From Saccharopolyspora_D taberi (GTDB taxonomy: Bacteria > Actinomycetota > Actinomycetes > Mycobacteriales > Pseudonocardiaceae), in the NCBI RefSeq assembly GCF_039534165.1, contig NZ_BAAAUX010000004.1:1-64000 (forward strand): a DNA stretch of 64,000 bases, given 5' to 3'. Positions 16,584 to 25,451 of this stretch are shown one piece after another; within the stretch, counting starts at the first letter, position 1, and every line of letters begins with the position of its first letter. The notes beneath the pieces were generated by a model that saw only the letters and a program-made list of their open reading frames with translations, made no database searches and was not told where the DNA came from. Position numbers and translations under genes: made by a program.

Positions 16584-17405
16584 TCAGACGAGCCTGCCGG
16601 TCCGCAGCGCGCGGACCATCTCCTCGACCTTCGAGCCGAGCTTGCGGTTGTCGGCGGGGGCGAGGGTGAACCACTCGCGCCCGTCCGGTCCTGGCCGCTT
16701 CTGCGTGAAGTACGAGCCTTCGGCGGTGACGAAGAACGTGAGGTTCACCGGGAGCTTGTGCATCCGGCGCACCTTCTGGTCGTAGGAGCGCACGGTGAGC
16801 ACACCGTCGAGCGTGCGCTTCGCGCCGAACGCCTGGGCCAGCAGCCGGGCGTCGGACTGCTTGATCCCGCTGGCGCCCAGCGCGCCCGCGAGCCCGGGAG
16901 CACCGCTGCGCATCCGCTGTACCGCCTGGTCCAGCTGCTCGCTGGGCAGGCTCACCGAGGCGCCCTGACCGGGCGGGATCTTGCCCAGCAGTTCGATCGC
17001 GTTGCCCACCGGGCCGCCGTACTCGTGGCGGCTGATGAGGATGTCGGTCACCGCGTCCGGCGTGTCGCCGTCGGCCTGGTACGCCTGCACGGTGCTGCGG
17101 CCGTGCTCCACGAGCACGGCGTTGAAGTCCTCACCCCGCTCGCGGTGCACGGCGAGTCCGACCGCCAGCGGCGGCCGGGCCAGCAGCTGCAGCGCGTCGT
17201 CGAGGAACGGGTGCAGGTCATCGTGCTCCAGCAGCCGCCGCTCCGCGAGCTGGCGCTTGCCCAGCGCCCGGACCTGCTCGTGGTCGTCCTCCGTCGCCTC
17301 CGCCGGCAACCGGCCCACGCGCAGCAGCGGGTGCAGCCGGGTGTCGAACCGATGGCACAGGTACATCGCGGCCTGCGGCTGCAGGACGAGCGTTCCTCCC
17401 GCCAT
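16584..17405 (-). CDS. ESX secretion-associated protein, EspG family
   Basis: A 273-residue protein with EspG features: two alpha/beta halves, the central HEYGGPVGNAIELLG-type segment and a C-terminal RRMHKLPVNLTFFVTAEGSYF / WFTLAPADNRKL region. EspG proteins are cytosolic chaperones for PE-PPE substrates of type VII secretion. No PE, PPE, EccC or EsxA/B gene is nearby, so this is an orphan, as is common in Pseudonocardiales. ATG at 17405 has GGGAGGGCC upstream; the frame runs 46 codons further without family similarity. Confidence 0.8.
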   Translation of the reverse strand: MAGGTLVLQPQAAMYLCHRFDTRLHPLLRVGRLPAEATEDDHEQVRALGKRQLAERRLLEHDDLHPFLDDALQLLARPPLAVGLAVHRERGEDFNAVLVEHGRSTVQAYQADGDTPDAVTDILISRHEYGGPVGNAIELLGKIPPGQGASVSLPSEQLDQAVQRMRSGAPGLAGALGASGIKQSDARLLAQAFGAKRTLDGVLTVRSYDQKVRRMHKLPVNLTFFVTAEGSYFTQKRPGPDGREWFTLAPADNRKLGSKVEEMVRALRTGRLV

Positions 17406-17721
17406 CAGGCCCTCCCGGCCCGAACGCCCGCGCACCTGGTGGCCGCGCGCCGCGGCGCGACCGCAAAGAGGCCGAATCCGGCCATGTACACCGTCCCCCT
17501 CACGGACTACCGAGTGTCGTCGCTGAACATCGTGCACGATCACCGAAGGTGACGGCAGCGGATCCGATCAAGCGACATCAAGACCGTTATCACCCTATCT
17601 CGCAGTCCGGCAACCACCGTGTTGACCCGGCCACACCCCGCGACCGGGTCCACATAGGACTCCCGAAAGCGGAAGGTGCCGCTCGCCCGGCGGGCGAACG
17701 GCACCTGGTGGAACCGGGTTT
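17406..17721. other. Intergenic with sdh terminator
   Basis: No gene seen in 316 bp. At 17674-17706 there is a near-perfect 15-bp hairpin (AGGTGCCGCTCGCCC paired with GGGCGAACGGCACCT, one mismatch), 16 nt past the sdhB stop on the minus strand, a likely operon terminator. The rest should hold the EspG promoter. Confidence 0.6.
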
Positions 17722-18480
17722 TCAGTCCCGGCCGCGGCGGAACAGCCGCAGGATCGGGTCGTAGCGCCGGTCGGCGACGCGCTCCTTGAGCGGGATCAGC
17801 GCGTTGTCGGTGATGTGGATGTGCTCCGGGCAGACCTCGGTGCAGCACTTCGTGATGTTGCACAACCCCAGCCCGTGGTCACCGCGGGCCTCGTCGGCGC
17901 GGTCGCCGCCGCGCTCCTCGTAGCTGTCCAGCGGGTGCATCTCCAGCTCCGCGACGCGCATCAGGAAGCGCGGCCCGGAGAACGACTGCTTGTTGTCGTC
18001 GTGGTCGCGGATGACGTGGCAGGTGTTCTGGCACAGGAAGCACTCGATGCACTTGCGGAACTCCTGCGACCGCTCCACGTCCACCTGCTGCATCCGGTAG
18101 TCGCCCGGCTCCAGGCCCTCCGGCGGCGAGAACGCGGGGACCTCGCGGGCCTTGACGTAGTTGTAGGACACGTCGCAGACCAGGTCCTTGATCACCGGGA
18201 AGGTGCGCATCGGGGTGACCGTGATCGTCTCGTCCCGGTCGAAGGTCGACATCCTGGTCATGCACATCAGGCTGGGGCGGCCGTTGATCTCCGCCGAGCA
18301 GGAGCCGCACTTGCCCGCCTTGCAGTTCCAGCGCACCGCGAGGTCCGGGGCCTGCGTCGCCTGGATGCGGTGCACGATGTCGAGCACGACCTCGCCCTCG
18401 TTGACCTCGACGGTGAAATCGCCCAGGTCGCCTCCCTCCGCATCACCGCGCCACACCCGGAAGTGCGCCTGGTAGCCCAT
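17722..18480 (-). CDS. sdhB: Succinate dehydrogenase iron-sulfur subunit
   Basis: A 252-residue electron-transfer subunit of complex II. The 2Fe-2S cysteines are in WNCKAGKCGSC and SLMC, the 4Fe-4S site in CIECFLCQNTC and the 3Fe-4S site in CCTEVCPEH, the last two each closed by a further Cys. It carries electrons from the flavoprotein to quinone at the membrane. The start lies 9 bp after the sdhA stop, so they are cotranscribed (sdhC-sdhA-sdhB). Sequence type matches actinobacterial Sdh1. Confidence 0.95.
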   Translation of the reverse strand: MGYQAHFRVWRGDAEGGDLGDFTVEVNEGEVVLDIVHRIQATQAPDLAVRWNCKAGKCGSCSAEINGRPSLMCMTRMSTFDRDETITVTPMRTFPVIKDLVCDVSYNYVKAREVPAFSPPEGLEPGDYRMQQVDVERSQEFRKCIECFLCQNTCHVIRDHDDNKQSFSGPRFLMRVAELEMHPLDSYEERGGDRADEARGDHGLGLCNITKCCTEVCPEHIHITDNALIPLKERVADRRYDPILRLFRRGRD

Positions 18481-18489
18481 GTCGTCTCC

Positions 18490-20391
18490 TCACGGAAGCT
18501 CGTCTTCGGTGTAGTACTTGCGCAGTTCTTCGGCGGCGAACAGGGAAAGCAGGTCCTCGCGCATCGGCGACTGGGGTTGTTCGGCGACGTCCACGCTGCC
18601 GTCGTAGACCGAGCAGGCGAGCAGCTTCCCGCGCCATGCCGGATCCATCGCCGGGTGGTCGTCGCGGGTGTGGCCGCCGCGGCTCTCGGTGCGCAGCAGC
18701 GCCGCCGCGGCCACGCACTCGCTGACCAGCAGCATGTTCCGCAGGTCAAGGGCCAGGTGCCAGCCCGGGTTGAACTGCCGGTTGCCCTCCACCGCCAGGT
18801 TCTTCGCCCGGCGCTTGAGCTCGTGGAGCTGGCCGAGCGCGGTCCGCATCTCCTCGCCGCTGCGGATGATGCCGACCAGGTCGTTCATCACCTGCTGGAG
18901 CTCGGCGTGCAGGGCGTAGGGGTTCTCCGACGCGCCGTCGCCCGGCTCGAACGGCGCCGCCACCCGCCGCATCGCGGCGTCCACATCGGACTCGTGCACC
19001 ACCGGGCGGAACCCGGTCCGCGCCACGTACTCGACCGCGCCCGCACCGGCCCGGCGGCCGAACACCAGCAGGTCCGAGAGCGAGTTGCCGCCGAGCCGGT
19101 TGGAACCGTGCATCCCGCCCGCGACCTCGCCCGCGGCGAACAGCCCCGGCACCCGCGAAGCGGCGGTGTCCGGGTCGACCTCGACCCCGCCCATCACGTA
19201 GTGGCAGGTCGGCCCGACCTCCATCGGCTCGGCCGTGATGTCGACGTCGGCGAGCTCCTTGAACTGGTGGTGCATCGACGGCAGCCGCCGCACGATCTCC
19301 TCGGCGGGCAGCCGGCTGGACACGTCTAGGAAGACCCCGCCGTGCTCGGAGCCACGCCCTTCCTTGACCTCGCTGTTGATGGCCCGCGCGACCTCGTCGC
19401 GGGGCAGCAGCTCGGGCGGCCTGCGGTTGTTGTCCGGGTCGTCGTACCAGCGGTCCGCCTCCTCCTCGGAGTCGGCGTAGTTGTCCTTGAACACCTCGGG
19501 GATGTAGTCGAACATGAACCGCCGGTTCTCGGAGTTGCGCAGCACCCCGCCGTCCCCGCGCACCGACTCGGTGACCAGGATGCCCTTCACGCTCGGCGGC
19601 CAGACCATGCCGGTCGGGTGGAACTGGACGAACTCCATGTTGATCAGCGACGCCCCGGCGCGCAGCGCCAGCGCGTGCCCGTCGCCGGTGTACTCCCACG
19701 AGTTCGAGGTGACCTTGAAGGACTTGCCGATCCCGCCGGTGGCCAGCACGACCGCGGGCGCGTCGAACCGGACGAACCGGCCGGACTCCCGCCAGTAGCC
19801 GAACGCCCCGGCGATCCGGTCGGCAGTACCCTGCGGGCCACCCGCACCCGAGTCCTTGAGCAGTTCGGTGATCGTGCACTCCTGGAAGACCTTCAGCCTG
19901 GCCTCGTAGTCGCCGAACTCGGCCCGGTCCTCCTGCTGCAGGGACACGATCTTCTGCTGGAGCGTGCGGATCAGCTCCAGCCCGGTGCGGTCGCCGACGT
20001 GGGCCAGCCGCGGGTACTCGTGCCCGCCGAAGTTGCGCTGGCTGATCCGGCCGTCCTTGGTCCGGTCGAACAGGGCGCCGTAGGTCTCCAGCTCCCAGAC
20101 CCGCTGCGGCGCCTCCTTGGCGTGCAGCTCGGCCATCCGCCAGTTGTTCAGGAACTTGCCGCCGCGCATCGTGTCGCGGAAATGGACCTGCCAGTTGTCG
20201 CGGGAGTTGACGTTGCCCATCGAGGCCGCGATGCCGCCCTCGGCCATCACGGTGTGGGCCTTGCCGAACAGCGACTTGCAGATCACCGCCGTCTTCAGCC
20301 CCTGGGCACGCGTCTCGATCGCCGCGCGCAGTCCGGCACCACCTGCTCCGATCACGACGACGTCGTAGTCGTGCCGTTCGATCTCTACCAT
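18490..20391 (-). CDS. sdhA: Succinate dehydrogenase/fumarate reductase flavoprotein
   Basis: A 633-residue catalytic subunit oxidising succinate to fumarate. It has the FAD-binding GAGGAGLRAA, the AHTVMAEGG block whose His carries covalent FAD, the substrate-site HPTG, and the C-terminal GGNSLSDLLVFGRRAG. ATG at 20391 gives the normal N-terminus just before the dinucleotide fold; upstream reading belongs to sdhC in another frame. It lies between sdhC (20 bp) and sdhB (9 bp). Confidence 0.96.
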   Translation of the reverse strand: MVEIERHDYDVVVIGAGGAGLRAAIETRAQGLKTAVICKSLFGKAHTVMAEGGIAASMGNVNSRDNWQVHFRDTMRGGKFLNNWRMAELHAKEAPQRVWELETYGALFDRTKDGRISQRNFGGHEYPRLAHVGDRTGLELIRTLQQKIVSLQQEDRAEFGDYEARLKVFQECTITELLKDSGAGGPQGTADRIAGAFGYWRESGRFVRFDAPAVVLATGGIGKSFKVTSNSWEYTGDGHALALRAGASLINMEFVQFHPTGMVWPPSVKGILVTESVRGDGGVLRNSENRRFMFDYIPEVFKDNYADSEEEADRWYDDPDNNRRPPELLPRDEVARAINSEVKEGRGSEHGGVFLDVSSRLPAEEIVRRLPSMHHQFKELADVDITAEPMEVGPTCHYVMGGVEVDPDTAASRVPGLFAAGEVAGGMHGSNRLGGNSLSDLLVFGRRAGAGAVEYVARTGFRPVVHESDVDAAMRRVAAPFEPGDGASENPYALHAELQQVMNDLVGIIRSGEEMRTALGQLHELKRRAKNLAVEGNRQFNPGWHLALDLRNMLLVSECVAAAALLRTESRGGHTRDDHPAMDPAWRGKLLACSVYDGSVDVAEQPQSPMREDLLSLFAAEELRKYYTEDELP

Positions 20392-20411
20392 CCGCGTGCT
20401 GCTCGCAATCT

Positions 20412-21215
20412 TCAGTTGATCAGTCTCGGGTCGGAGAACACGCCGGCGGCCACCAGCATCACGTAGACGTCGACGGCGGCCACCGAGATCAGGGAGGACC
20501 AGGCCAGCAGCATGTGCTTGCCGTTGAGCCAGGTCGCCTTGGACCACAGCCAGTACCGCACCGGGTGCTTGGAGAAGTGCCGGAGCTTGCCGCCGACGAG
20601 GTGCCTGCACGAGTGGCAGGACAGCGTGTACGCCCACAGCAGCACCACGTTGACCACCATCAGCACGGTGCCGAGCCCGATGCCGAAACCGCCGTCGGCG
20701 CCGCGGAAGGCGATCACCGTGTCGTAGGTGAGGATCGCCGCGACCAGCAGCGCGGCGTAGAAGAAGTACCGGTGCACGTTCTGCAGCACCAGCGGGAAGC
20801 GGCGCTCACCGCTGTAGCGGGCGTGCGGTTCGGCGACCGCGCAGGCAGGCGGCGAAACCCAGAACGCCCGATAGTACGCCTTGCGGTAGTAGTAGCAGGT
20901 CAGCCGGAACCCGAGCACGAACGGCAGCACGAACAGCGGCGGCGGGACGAGCGGGCCGAGGTCGGGCAGCGGCTGGCCCCAGTGGCTGGAGCCGGGCACG
21001 CAGGCCGCGCCCAGGCAGGGCGAGTAGAAGGGCGCCAGGTAGTGGTACTCCGGCACCCAGTACCACTCGTTCATGAACGCCCGGATGCTGCCGTAGACCA
21101 CGAACGCGAACAGCGCCAGGAACGTGACCAGCGGTGGCAGCCACCACCGGTCGGTCCGCAGCGTGCGCACGGACAGCCGTGCCCTGCCGGTGGTGGGAGG
21201 AGCGGACATCTGCAC
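20412..21215 (-). CDS. sdhC: Succinate dehydrogenase membrane (cytochrome b) subunit, Sdh1 type
   Basis: A 267-residue protein with five hydrophobic segments. His residues in NVHRYFFYAALL, SCHSCRHL and NGKHMLLAW are placed to bind hemes b, and the location directly before sdhA fixes the assignment. This single large anchor is found in the Sdh1 complex of mycobacteria and relatives. A cysteine-containing external loop (PCLGAACVPGSSHW) is notable. The start is GTG at 21215, or ATG two codons later; GAGG fits the GTG slightly better. Confidence 0.88.
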   Translation of the reverse strand: MQMSAPPTTGRARLSVRTLRTDRWWLPPLVTFLALFAFVVYGSIRAFMNEWYWVPEYHYLAPFYSPCLGAACVPGSSHWGQPLPDLGPLVPPPLFVLPFVLGFRLTCYYYRKAYYRAFWVSPPACAVAEPHARYSGERRFPLVLQNVHRYFFYAALLVAAILTYDTVIAFRGADGGFGIGLGTVLMVVNVVLLWAYTLSCHSCRHLVGGKLRHFSKHPVRYWLWSKATWLNGKHMLLAWSSLISVAAVDVYVMLVAAGVFSDPRLIN

Positions 21216-21265
21216 GGGACCTCGCCGTCTCTACTAGTCCGTCGTTGGTTTGCCGCCCCCGGTGG

Positions 21266-21556
21266 TCACTGGGCCTGGCGGCCGCCGAGCCCCTCTTCGT
21301 CGGCATCGCGCCACAGGGCCGGGTCGTACGGGGTGTCCGGGACGAGCACCGTCTCGCCGGACGCCTGCTCACCGCTGATCCTGGGCGCGGGCAGGGAGGT
21401 GAGCTCGGCGACGTCGATGTCGAGCCGTTCGACGTCGTTGGTGATCCGCCGGACGGCCGCCACGTCGCCGTAGCGGGAGCGCAGCGCGCCGACACTGCTG
21501 CGGAGCTGTCCGAGGGCGCGCTGGAATTCGGCCAGTTCAGTCGTCGTCGAGGACAT
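21266..21556 (-). CDS. Small conserved-looking protein, unknown
   Basis: A 96-residue acidic protein starting MSSTTTELAEFQRAL, with ATG at 21556 preceded by GAGAGGTG. The first half is predicted helical with a weak heptad pattern (a possible short coiled coil). The second half is an acidic, Pro-rich tail (DTPYDPALWRDADEEG). The gene lies 50 bp upstream of sdhC in the same direction and could be cotranscribed with it. No family recognised. Confidence 0.6.
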   Translation of the reverse strand: MSSTTTELAEFQRALGQLRSSVGALRSRYGDVAAVRRITNDVERLDIDVAELTSLPAPRISGEQASGETVLVPDTPYDPALWRDADEEGLGGRQAQ

Positions 21557-21688
21557 GCCGAACACCTCTCGTCTCGCAGTGGTGGGAGCTGCCGGTCCTT
21601 GACTCTGCCCCCAGACCCGCGACTGTGACAAGAGACACACCAAAGATCGTTTGCCAATTCCCCCTACCGGAGTTCCGCACAAGCCGAA

Positions 21689-21718
21689 GTGCCGGATGTC
21701 GAGATCGACATCCGGCAC
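21689..21718 (-). terminator. Perfect 14-bp hairpin
   Basis: GTGCCGGATGTCGA and its exact complement are separated by only 2 nt. It lies 24 nt after the stop of the small membrane protein gene on the minus strand, and probably terminates that two-gene unit. Confidence 0.7.
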
Positions 21719-21742
21719 CAAGGGGGCTCCGCGCGGCGTGCG

Positions 21743-21922
21743 TCAGGAGTTGTCGGACAGCTCCTCTGGCTCGTCCTCCTCGTCGCGGCCACGGCGGCGG
21801 TCGCGGTAGATGATCACGCCGATGACCGCCGCGACGACGAACGTCGGCACGAAGAACGGCACCGCCGTGATGATCGGGTGGCTGGCCAGGACCAGTTCCC
21901 CGGCCAGGGCGGACACCTCCAT
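21743..21922 (-). CDS. Small single-pass membrane protein
   Basis: A 59-residue protein: short N-terminus, one long hydrophobic segment (about residues 17-40), then a basic anchor (YRDRRRGRD) and an acidic tail (DEEDEPEELSDNS). The ATG overlaps the stop of the 601-residue membrane protein (ATGA), a strong sign that it is real and works with it. A GTG one codon earlier is possible. Function unknown; it may be an accessory subunit. Confidence 0.6.
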   Translation of the reverse strand: MEVSALAGELVLASHPIITAVPFFVPTFVVAAVIGVIIYRDRRRGRDEEDEPEELSDNS

Positions 21923-23727
21923 CACGCGCTCGCCGGGCGCTGCACGAGCCCGGTGGCGCCGTGTCCCGCCCGGCGGGGCGGCTGCTCGCCGGAGACCAGC
22001 CGGTTCACCCGCTGCGCGCCCCAGCCCAGGCCGACCAGCAGCGACACCGAGCAGGCCAGCACGACCAGCGAGGCGCTGACCCACAGCCACGGCGGGACGT
22101 CCTGCTTGGTCTCGCGCTGGAGCACCTGCCACTCCGGCTGGCCCTCGCGGGTGAACTGCTCGGCCGGGGCCAGCTCCGGGAGCCCGAGCGCGGCGTCGGC
22201 GGGCATGTAGATCGGGACCGCGAGCATCGCCCGGCCGTCGTGCAGCCGGATCAGCGTCTTCCAGTTGCCGTGCAGGGGCATCGGCTCGGTCGTCCAGTAG
22301 CTGCCGTCGGGCTGCTTGCGCAGGTGGTCGACGTGCAGGCCGCCGCCCTGCCAGCCGGTCACCGCCACCCAGGCCGGATCCGCAGCGATCTCCGGCGGGT
22401 CGAACCGGACCACCGCCTGCGCGGTGCCGTCCCTGACGTCCTCCAGCGCCACGGTCGCCCGGACCCCGGCGGGCGCGGTGCCGACGAGGCCGTTGGTCAC
22501 GCCCAGCGCGACCAGCACGAGCGCGCCGGTGAACAGCGCCTTCCGCGCCCGCGGCAGCTCACCGCGCAGGGCGAGCACGAGCAGCGCGCCGAGCACGCCG
22601 CCGCCGACGCCACCGGCCACGCCCATCAGCACGCCCTCGGCGACGACGTCCGGCGTCCAGGGCAGCTTGAAGGCGACCTGGGTCCACGCGTACTCGCCAG
22701 CGAACCCGGCGGTCCCGATGAGCACACCGGACACCGCGCCCATCGCCAGCGGGCGGCGGACCAGGAACAGCGCGGCCAGCTCGACGCACAGCGCCTCGAC
22801 CACGTAGAGCGGGATCGCCGCGTTCAGCTCGCCGATGATCGGACCGACGAACAGCGACACCCCGCCGCGCAACAGCACGTAGAAGCCGACCGCCACCAGC
22901 GCCCCGCCGCGTCCCATCCACAGCCGGGCCGCGACCAGCGCGGCACCGGCGGCGACCGCGACCAGCAGTGCCTGGTGCACCTGCCGGAACTGGGTCACCC
23001 CGAAGTCCCACTCCGCCTGGAAAACCGAGAGCCCGACGAGCAGCCCGCCCATCATCAGCCCGCGCCGGAAGTAACCGCTCGCCCCGGAGGTGCGGTTCGC
23101 CGGCTTCGCCTCGCGCTCCATCAGAGCCAGCGCGACCAGCGACAGGCCCGCGCCGCCGATCAGCATCAGGTGGGTCGGCCCCCACAGCGTCACGTCCTGG
23201 CCGAAGATGCGGTGCCAGGCGTCGTCGAGCGGGAAGCCCAACAGCGCGTAGAAACCCGCCGCCGCCAACAGGATTCCACTGGTCGGCGCGTACCAGTCGC
23301 GGGTGATGCGCACCGATCCGGGCAGCCGCTCGGTGGGCAGCACCATCGCCAGCGTCCCGGCCGCGAACAGGCCGAAGAGCCCGAACAGGATCGGGTAGTG
23401 CGCGATGTTGGCCAGCGGTCCCTCGTCGCGGCCGTCGGTGATGTGCAGGGAGATGTCCCAGTACATCCCGAGCAGCGCGAGCACCAGCGAGCCGAAGGAC
23501 AGCGCCATCGGCAGCGCGGCCCAGCCGGGCAGTCCGCCCATGATTCCGCGCCGCTCGGCGAAGCCCGCGAGCCGGGACAGCAGCCGGATGCGCCCGGTCC
23601 GATGTCCGTATCCGAGCACCAGCAGCAACGCGGTGAGCAGCGTCGCGCCACCGGTCGCGATGAGGATCTGGTCGACCGCCGCGCCTCCGGCGGGACGGAC
23701 GTCAGGGCCCTGCGTCAGCCAGGTCAT
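21922..23727 (-). CDS. Large polytopic membrane protein, unknown
   Basis: A 601-residue protein with about 12 hydrophobic segments up to residue ~420. A soluble, probably extracytoplasmic, domain of about 120 residues follows (GWQGGGLHVDHLRKQPDG, HGNWKTLIRLHDGRAML), then a final membrane segment. Several His residues sit at segment ends (SLHITDG, NIAHYP, GPTHLML), which suggests metal or heme contact but is not proof. It is divergent from a cupredoxin-like lipoprotein and coupled to a 59-residue membrane protein. It may be part of a metal-handling or redox system; I cannot assign a family. Confidence 0.7.
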   Translation of the reverse strand: MTWLTQGPDVRPAGGAAVDQILIATGGATLLTALLLVLGYGHRTGRIRLLSRLAGFAERRGIMGGLPGWAALPMALSFGSLVLALLGMYWDISLHITDGRDEGPLANIAHYPILFGLFGLFAAGTLAMVLPTERLPGSVRITRDWYAPTSGILLAAAGFYALLGFPLDDAWHRIFGQDVTLWGPTHLMLIGGAGLSLVALALMEREAKPANRTSGASGYFRRGLMMGGLLVGLSVFQAEWDFGVTQFRQVHQALLVAVAAGAALVAARLWMGRGGALVAVGFYVLLRGGVSLFVGPIIGELNAAIPLYVVEALCVELAALFLVRRPLAMGAVSGVLIGTAGFAGEYAWTQVAFKLPWTPDVVAEGVLMGVAGGVGGGVLGALLVLALRGELPRARKALFTGALVLVALGVTNGLVGTAPAGVRATVALEDVRDGTAQAVVRFDPPEIAADPAWVAVTGWQGGGLHVDHLRKQPDGSYWTTEPMPLHGNWKTLIRLHDGRAMLAVPIYMPADAALGLPELAPAEQFTREGQPEWQVLQRETKQDVPPWLWVSASLVVLACSVSLLVGLGWGAQRVNRLVSGEQPPRRAGHGATGLVQRPASA

Positions 23728-23768
23728 AGCGGATATGGAACACCAGGAGCCTAGACAATGTCACCCCC

Positions 23769-23781
23769 TAATGTGACATTA
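23769..23781. promoter_or_regulatory. Palindrome in the divergent promoter
   Basis: TAATGTGACATTA is a perfect 6-bp inverted repeat around a central G. It overlaps a second one, TGTCAC-N8-GTGACA (23759-23778). It lies between the 601-residue membrane protein (-) and the cupredoxin gene (+), in the only AT-rich patch, and probably binds a repressor controlling both sides. Confidence 0.5.
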
Positions 23782-23819
23782 GCTGTTGTCAATTTTGTAA
23801 CTCGCCGGAGAGGCCGATC

Positions 23820-24170
23820 ATGATCCGCGCACGGGCGTTCGTCCCCGCCATCGCCGCTGCCCTGCTGTTCTCCGGCTGCGCAGCGGCCGAGACCCCGGCC
23901 CCGGCCGGGCCGGTCGCGGTGGACGTCGAGGTGTCCAACGGGCAGGTGCACGCCCCGTCCGACCGCGTCGAGGTGGCGCGCGGGCAGCAGGTGCGGCTGA
24001 CCGTCCGCAGCGACCGCCCGGACGAGCTGCACGTCCACGGCTACGACCGGTCGGCGCGGCTGGAACCGGGAAGGCAGGCGACCATCGAGTTCGGCGCCGA
24101 CATCCCGGGGGTCTTCGAGGTCGAGCTGCACGAGTCCGGTCTCGCGCTGCCCAGCCTGGAAGTCCGGTGA
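23820..24170 (+). CDS. Cupredoxin-like lipoprotein
   Basis: A 116-residue protein with a signal peptide and lipobox (LLFSGC), then a single beta-sandwich domain resembling cupredoxin/EfeO-type domains: VEVSNGQVHAPSDRVEVARGQQVRLTV in outline, ELHVHGYD, and FEVELHESG. Classical blue-copper ligands (His-Cys-His-Met) are not all present because no Cys follows the lipobox; the three His could bind Cu(II) or another metal. Its stop overlaps the next start (GTGA), so it is coupled to the polytopic protein downstream. Confidence 0.72.
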   Translation: MIRARAFVPAIAAALLFSGCAAAETPAPAGPVAVDVEVSNGQVHAPSDRVEVARGQQVRLTVRSDRPDELHVHGYDRSARLEPGRQATIEFGADIPGVFEVELHESGLALPSLEVR

Positions 24171-25414
24171 GCGTCGACGTCCTCGCGCACGGCCTGGGCG
24201 GCCGGACCGACCTGCCGCTCAACGGCGCGGCAGCGATCATCGGCGGCGGGATCGCGGTGGCGGTGTCGTTCGCCGCGGTCGCCAAGCTGTGGTCCAAGCC
24301 GTGGCTGGACCCCGACGCGGGCCGCCCGCTGCCCGCCTTCGCCGATTCGGCGGCACTGCGCGCGGTGCTGCGTTGGGCGGTGCTGCTGGCGTCGGTTTTC
24401 GTTGTGGCGGTGGCGTTTCTCGGTCCGGCGGACACGAACCTGAACCTCGCGCCCTGGGTGCTGTTCGTGACGTTCTGGGTCGGCCTGGTTCCGGCCAGCG
24501 CCCTGTTCGGTCCGGTGTGGAGGGTGGTCAATCCACTTCGGACGGTGCAGCGATGGCTCCCGACCCGGTCGCGCTCGCTGCCCGCCCGGCTCGGCTACTG
24601 GCCCGCCGCGGCCTGGCTGCTGGCGTTCGTCTGGCTGGAACTGGTCGCGCCGAACCGCTCCGACCCGAGGCTGGTCGGGACGGTGATCGTCGGCTACGCG
24701 GTGGTGAACCTGGCCGCCGCGGCGCGCTACGGACCGGCGTGGTTCGAGCGCGGCGACGGCTTCGAGGTGTACTCGACGCTGATCGCGCGGCTGTGCCCGG
24801 TCGGCCGCCGCGGCGACGGGAAGCTGATCCTGCGCAACCCGCTCGCCGGACTCGTGCAGGAGCGCACCGAACCGGGGCTGGCCGGGGTGGCGTGCGTGCT
24901 CATCGGGGCGACCGCCTTCGACGGCCTGACCCGCACGACGTACTGGCAGGCAGTGCCCGGCTCCGGCGATATCCGGGTCGCCACCCTCGGGCTGGCCGCG
25001 TCGATCGCGGCGGTGTCGGCGCTCTACGCGGGCGCGATGCGCGCGGCGTCCCGGGAGGTGTCCGGCCTGCCCGGCCTGTTCGCGCCGACCCTGCTGCCCA
25101 TCGCCCTGGGCTACGCGGTCGCGCACTACTTCTCGTTCTTCCTGCTGGAAGGCCAGATGCCGGTCCTGCTCGCCGCGGACCCCTTCGGCGCCGGAACCGC
25201 TCCGCGCGTGGACTACCGGCTCGTCTCCCCCGAACTGGTCGCGATGGTCCAGATCAACGCCATCGTGCTAGGCCACATCGCCGGCACCGCCGCCGCGCAC
25301 GACCAGGCCCTGCGGCTGTTTCCGCCCCGGCGGGCCCGGCGGGGCCAGCTGCCCGTCGTGGCCGCGATGGTGCTGCTGACCTGCACCGGGCTGCTGCTCC
25401 TGCTCTCGGGGTGA
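24167..25414 (+). CDS. Polytopic membrane protein, AHGLGGRTDLP type
   Basis: A 415-residue membrane protein with about ten hydrophobic segments, starting with GTG overlapping the cupredoxin stop. The N-terminal AHGLGGRTDLPL and the histidine residues AVAHYFSFF and VLGHIAGTAAAHDQ are conserved-looking. I recall related actinobacterial proteins carrying the automatic label fenitrothion hydrolase, a name that need not reflect their role. With a cupredoxin partner, metal or redox handling in the membrane is a reasonable guess. Confidence 0.6.
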   Translation: MSVDVLAHGLGGRTDLPLNGAAAIIGGGIAVAVSFAAVAKLWSKPWLDPDAGRPLPAFADSAALRAVLRWAVLLASVFVVAVAFLGPADTNLNLAPWVLFVTFWVGLVPASALFGPVWRVVNPLRTVQRWLPTRSRSLPARLGYWPAAAWLLAFVWLELVAPNRSDPRLVGTVIVGYAVVNLAAAARYGPAWFERGDGFEVYSTLIARLCPVGRRGDGKLILRNPLAGLVQERTEPGLAGVACVLIGATAFDGLTRTTYWQAVPGSGDIRVATLGLAASIAAVSALYAGAMRAASREVSGLPGLFAPTLLPIALGYAVAHYFSFFLLEGQMPVLLAADPFGAGTAPRVDYRLVSPELVAMVQINAIVLGHIAGTAAAHDQALRLFPPRRARRGQLPVVAAMVLLTCTGLLLLLSG

Positions 25415-25451
25415 GGTTCAGGGAGCTTTCGGGGTGAGGTTCAGGAAGCCG
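25406..25451. repeat. 23-bp tandem duplication spanning two stop codons
   Basis: TCGGGGTGAGGTTCAGG occurs at 25406-25422 and 25429-25445, and the 23-bp units agree at about 20 of 23 positions. Each copy contains the TGA-bearing end of one of the two convergent genes, so the gap seems to have grown by local duplication. Confidence 0.7.
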
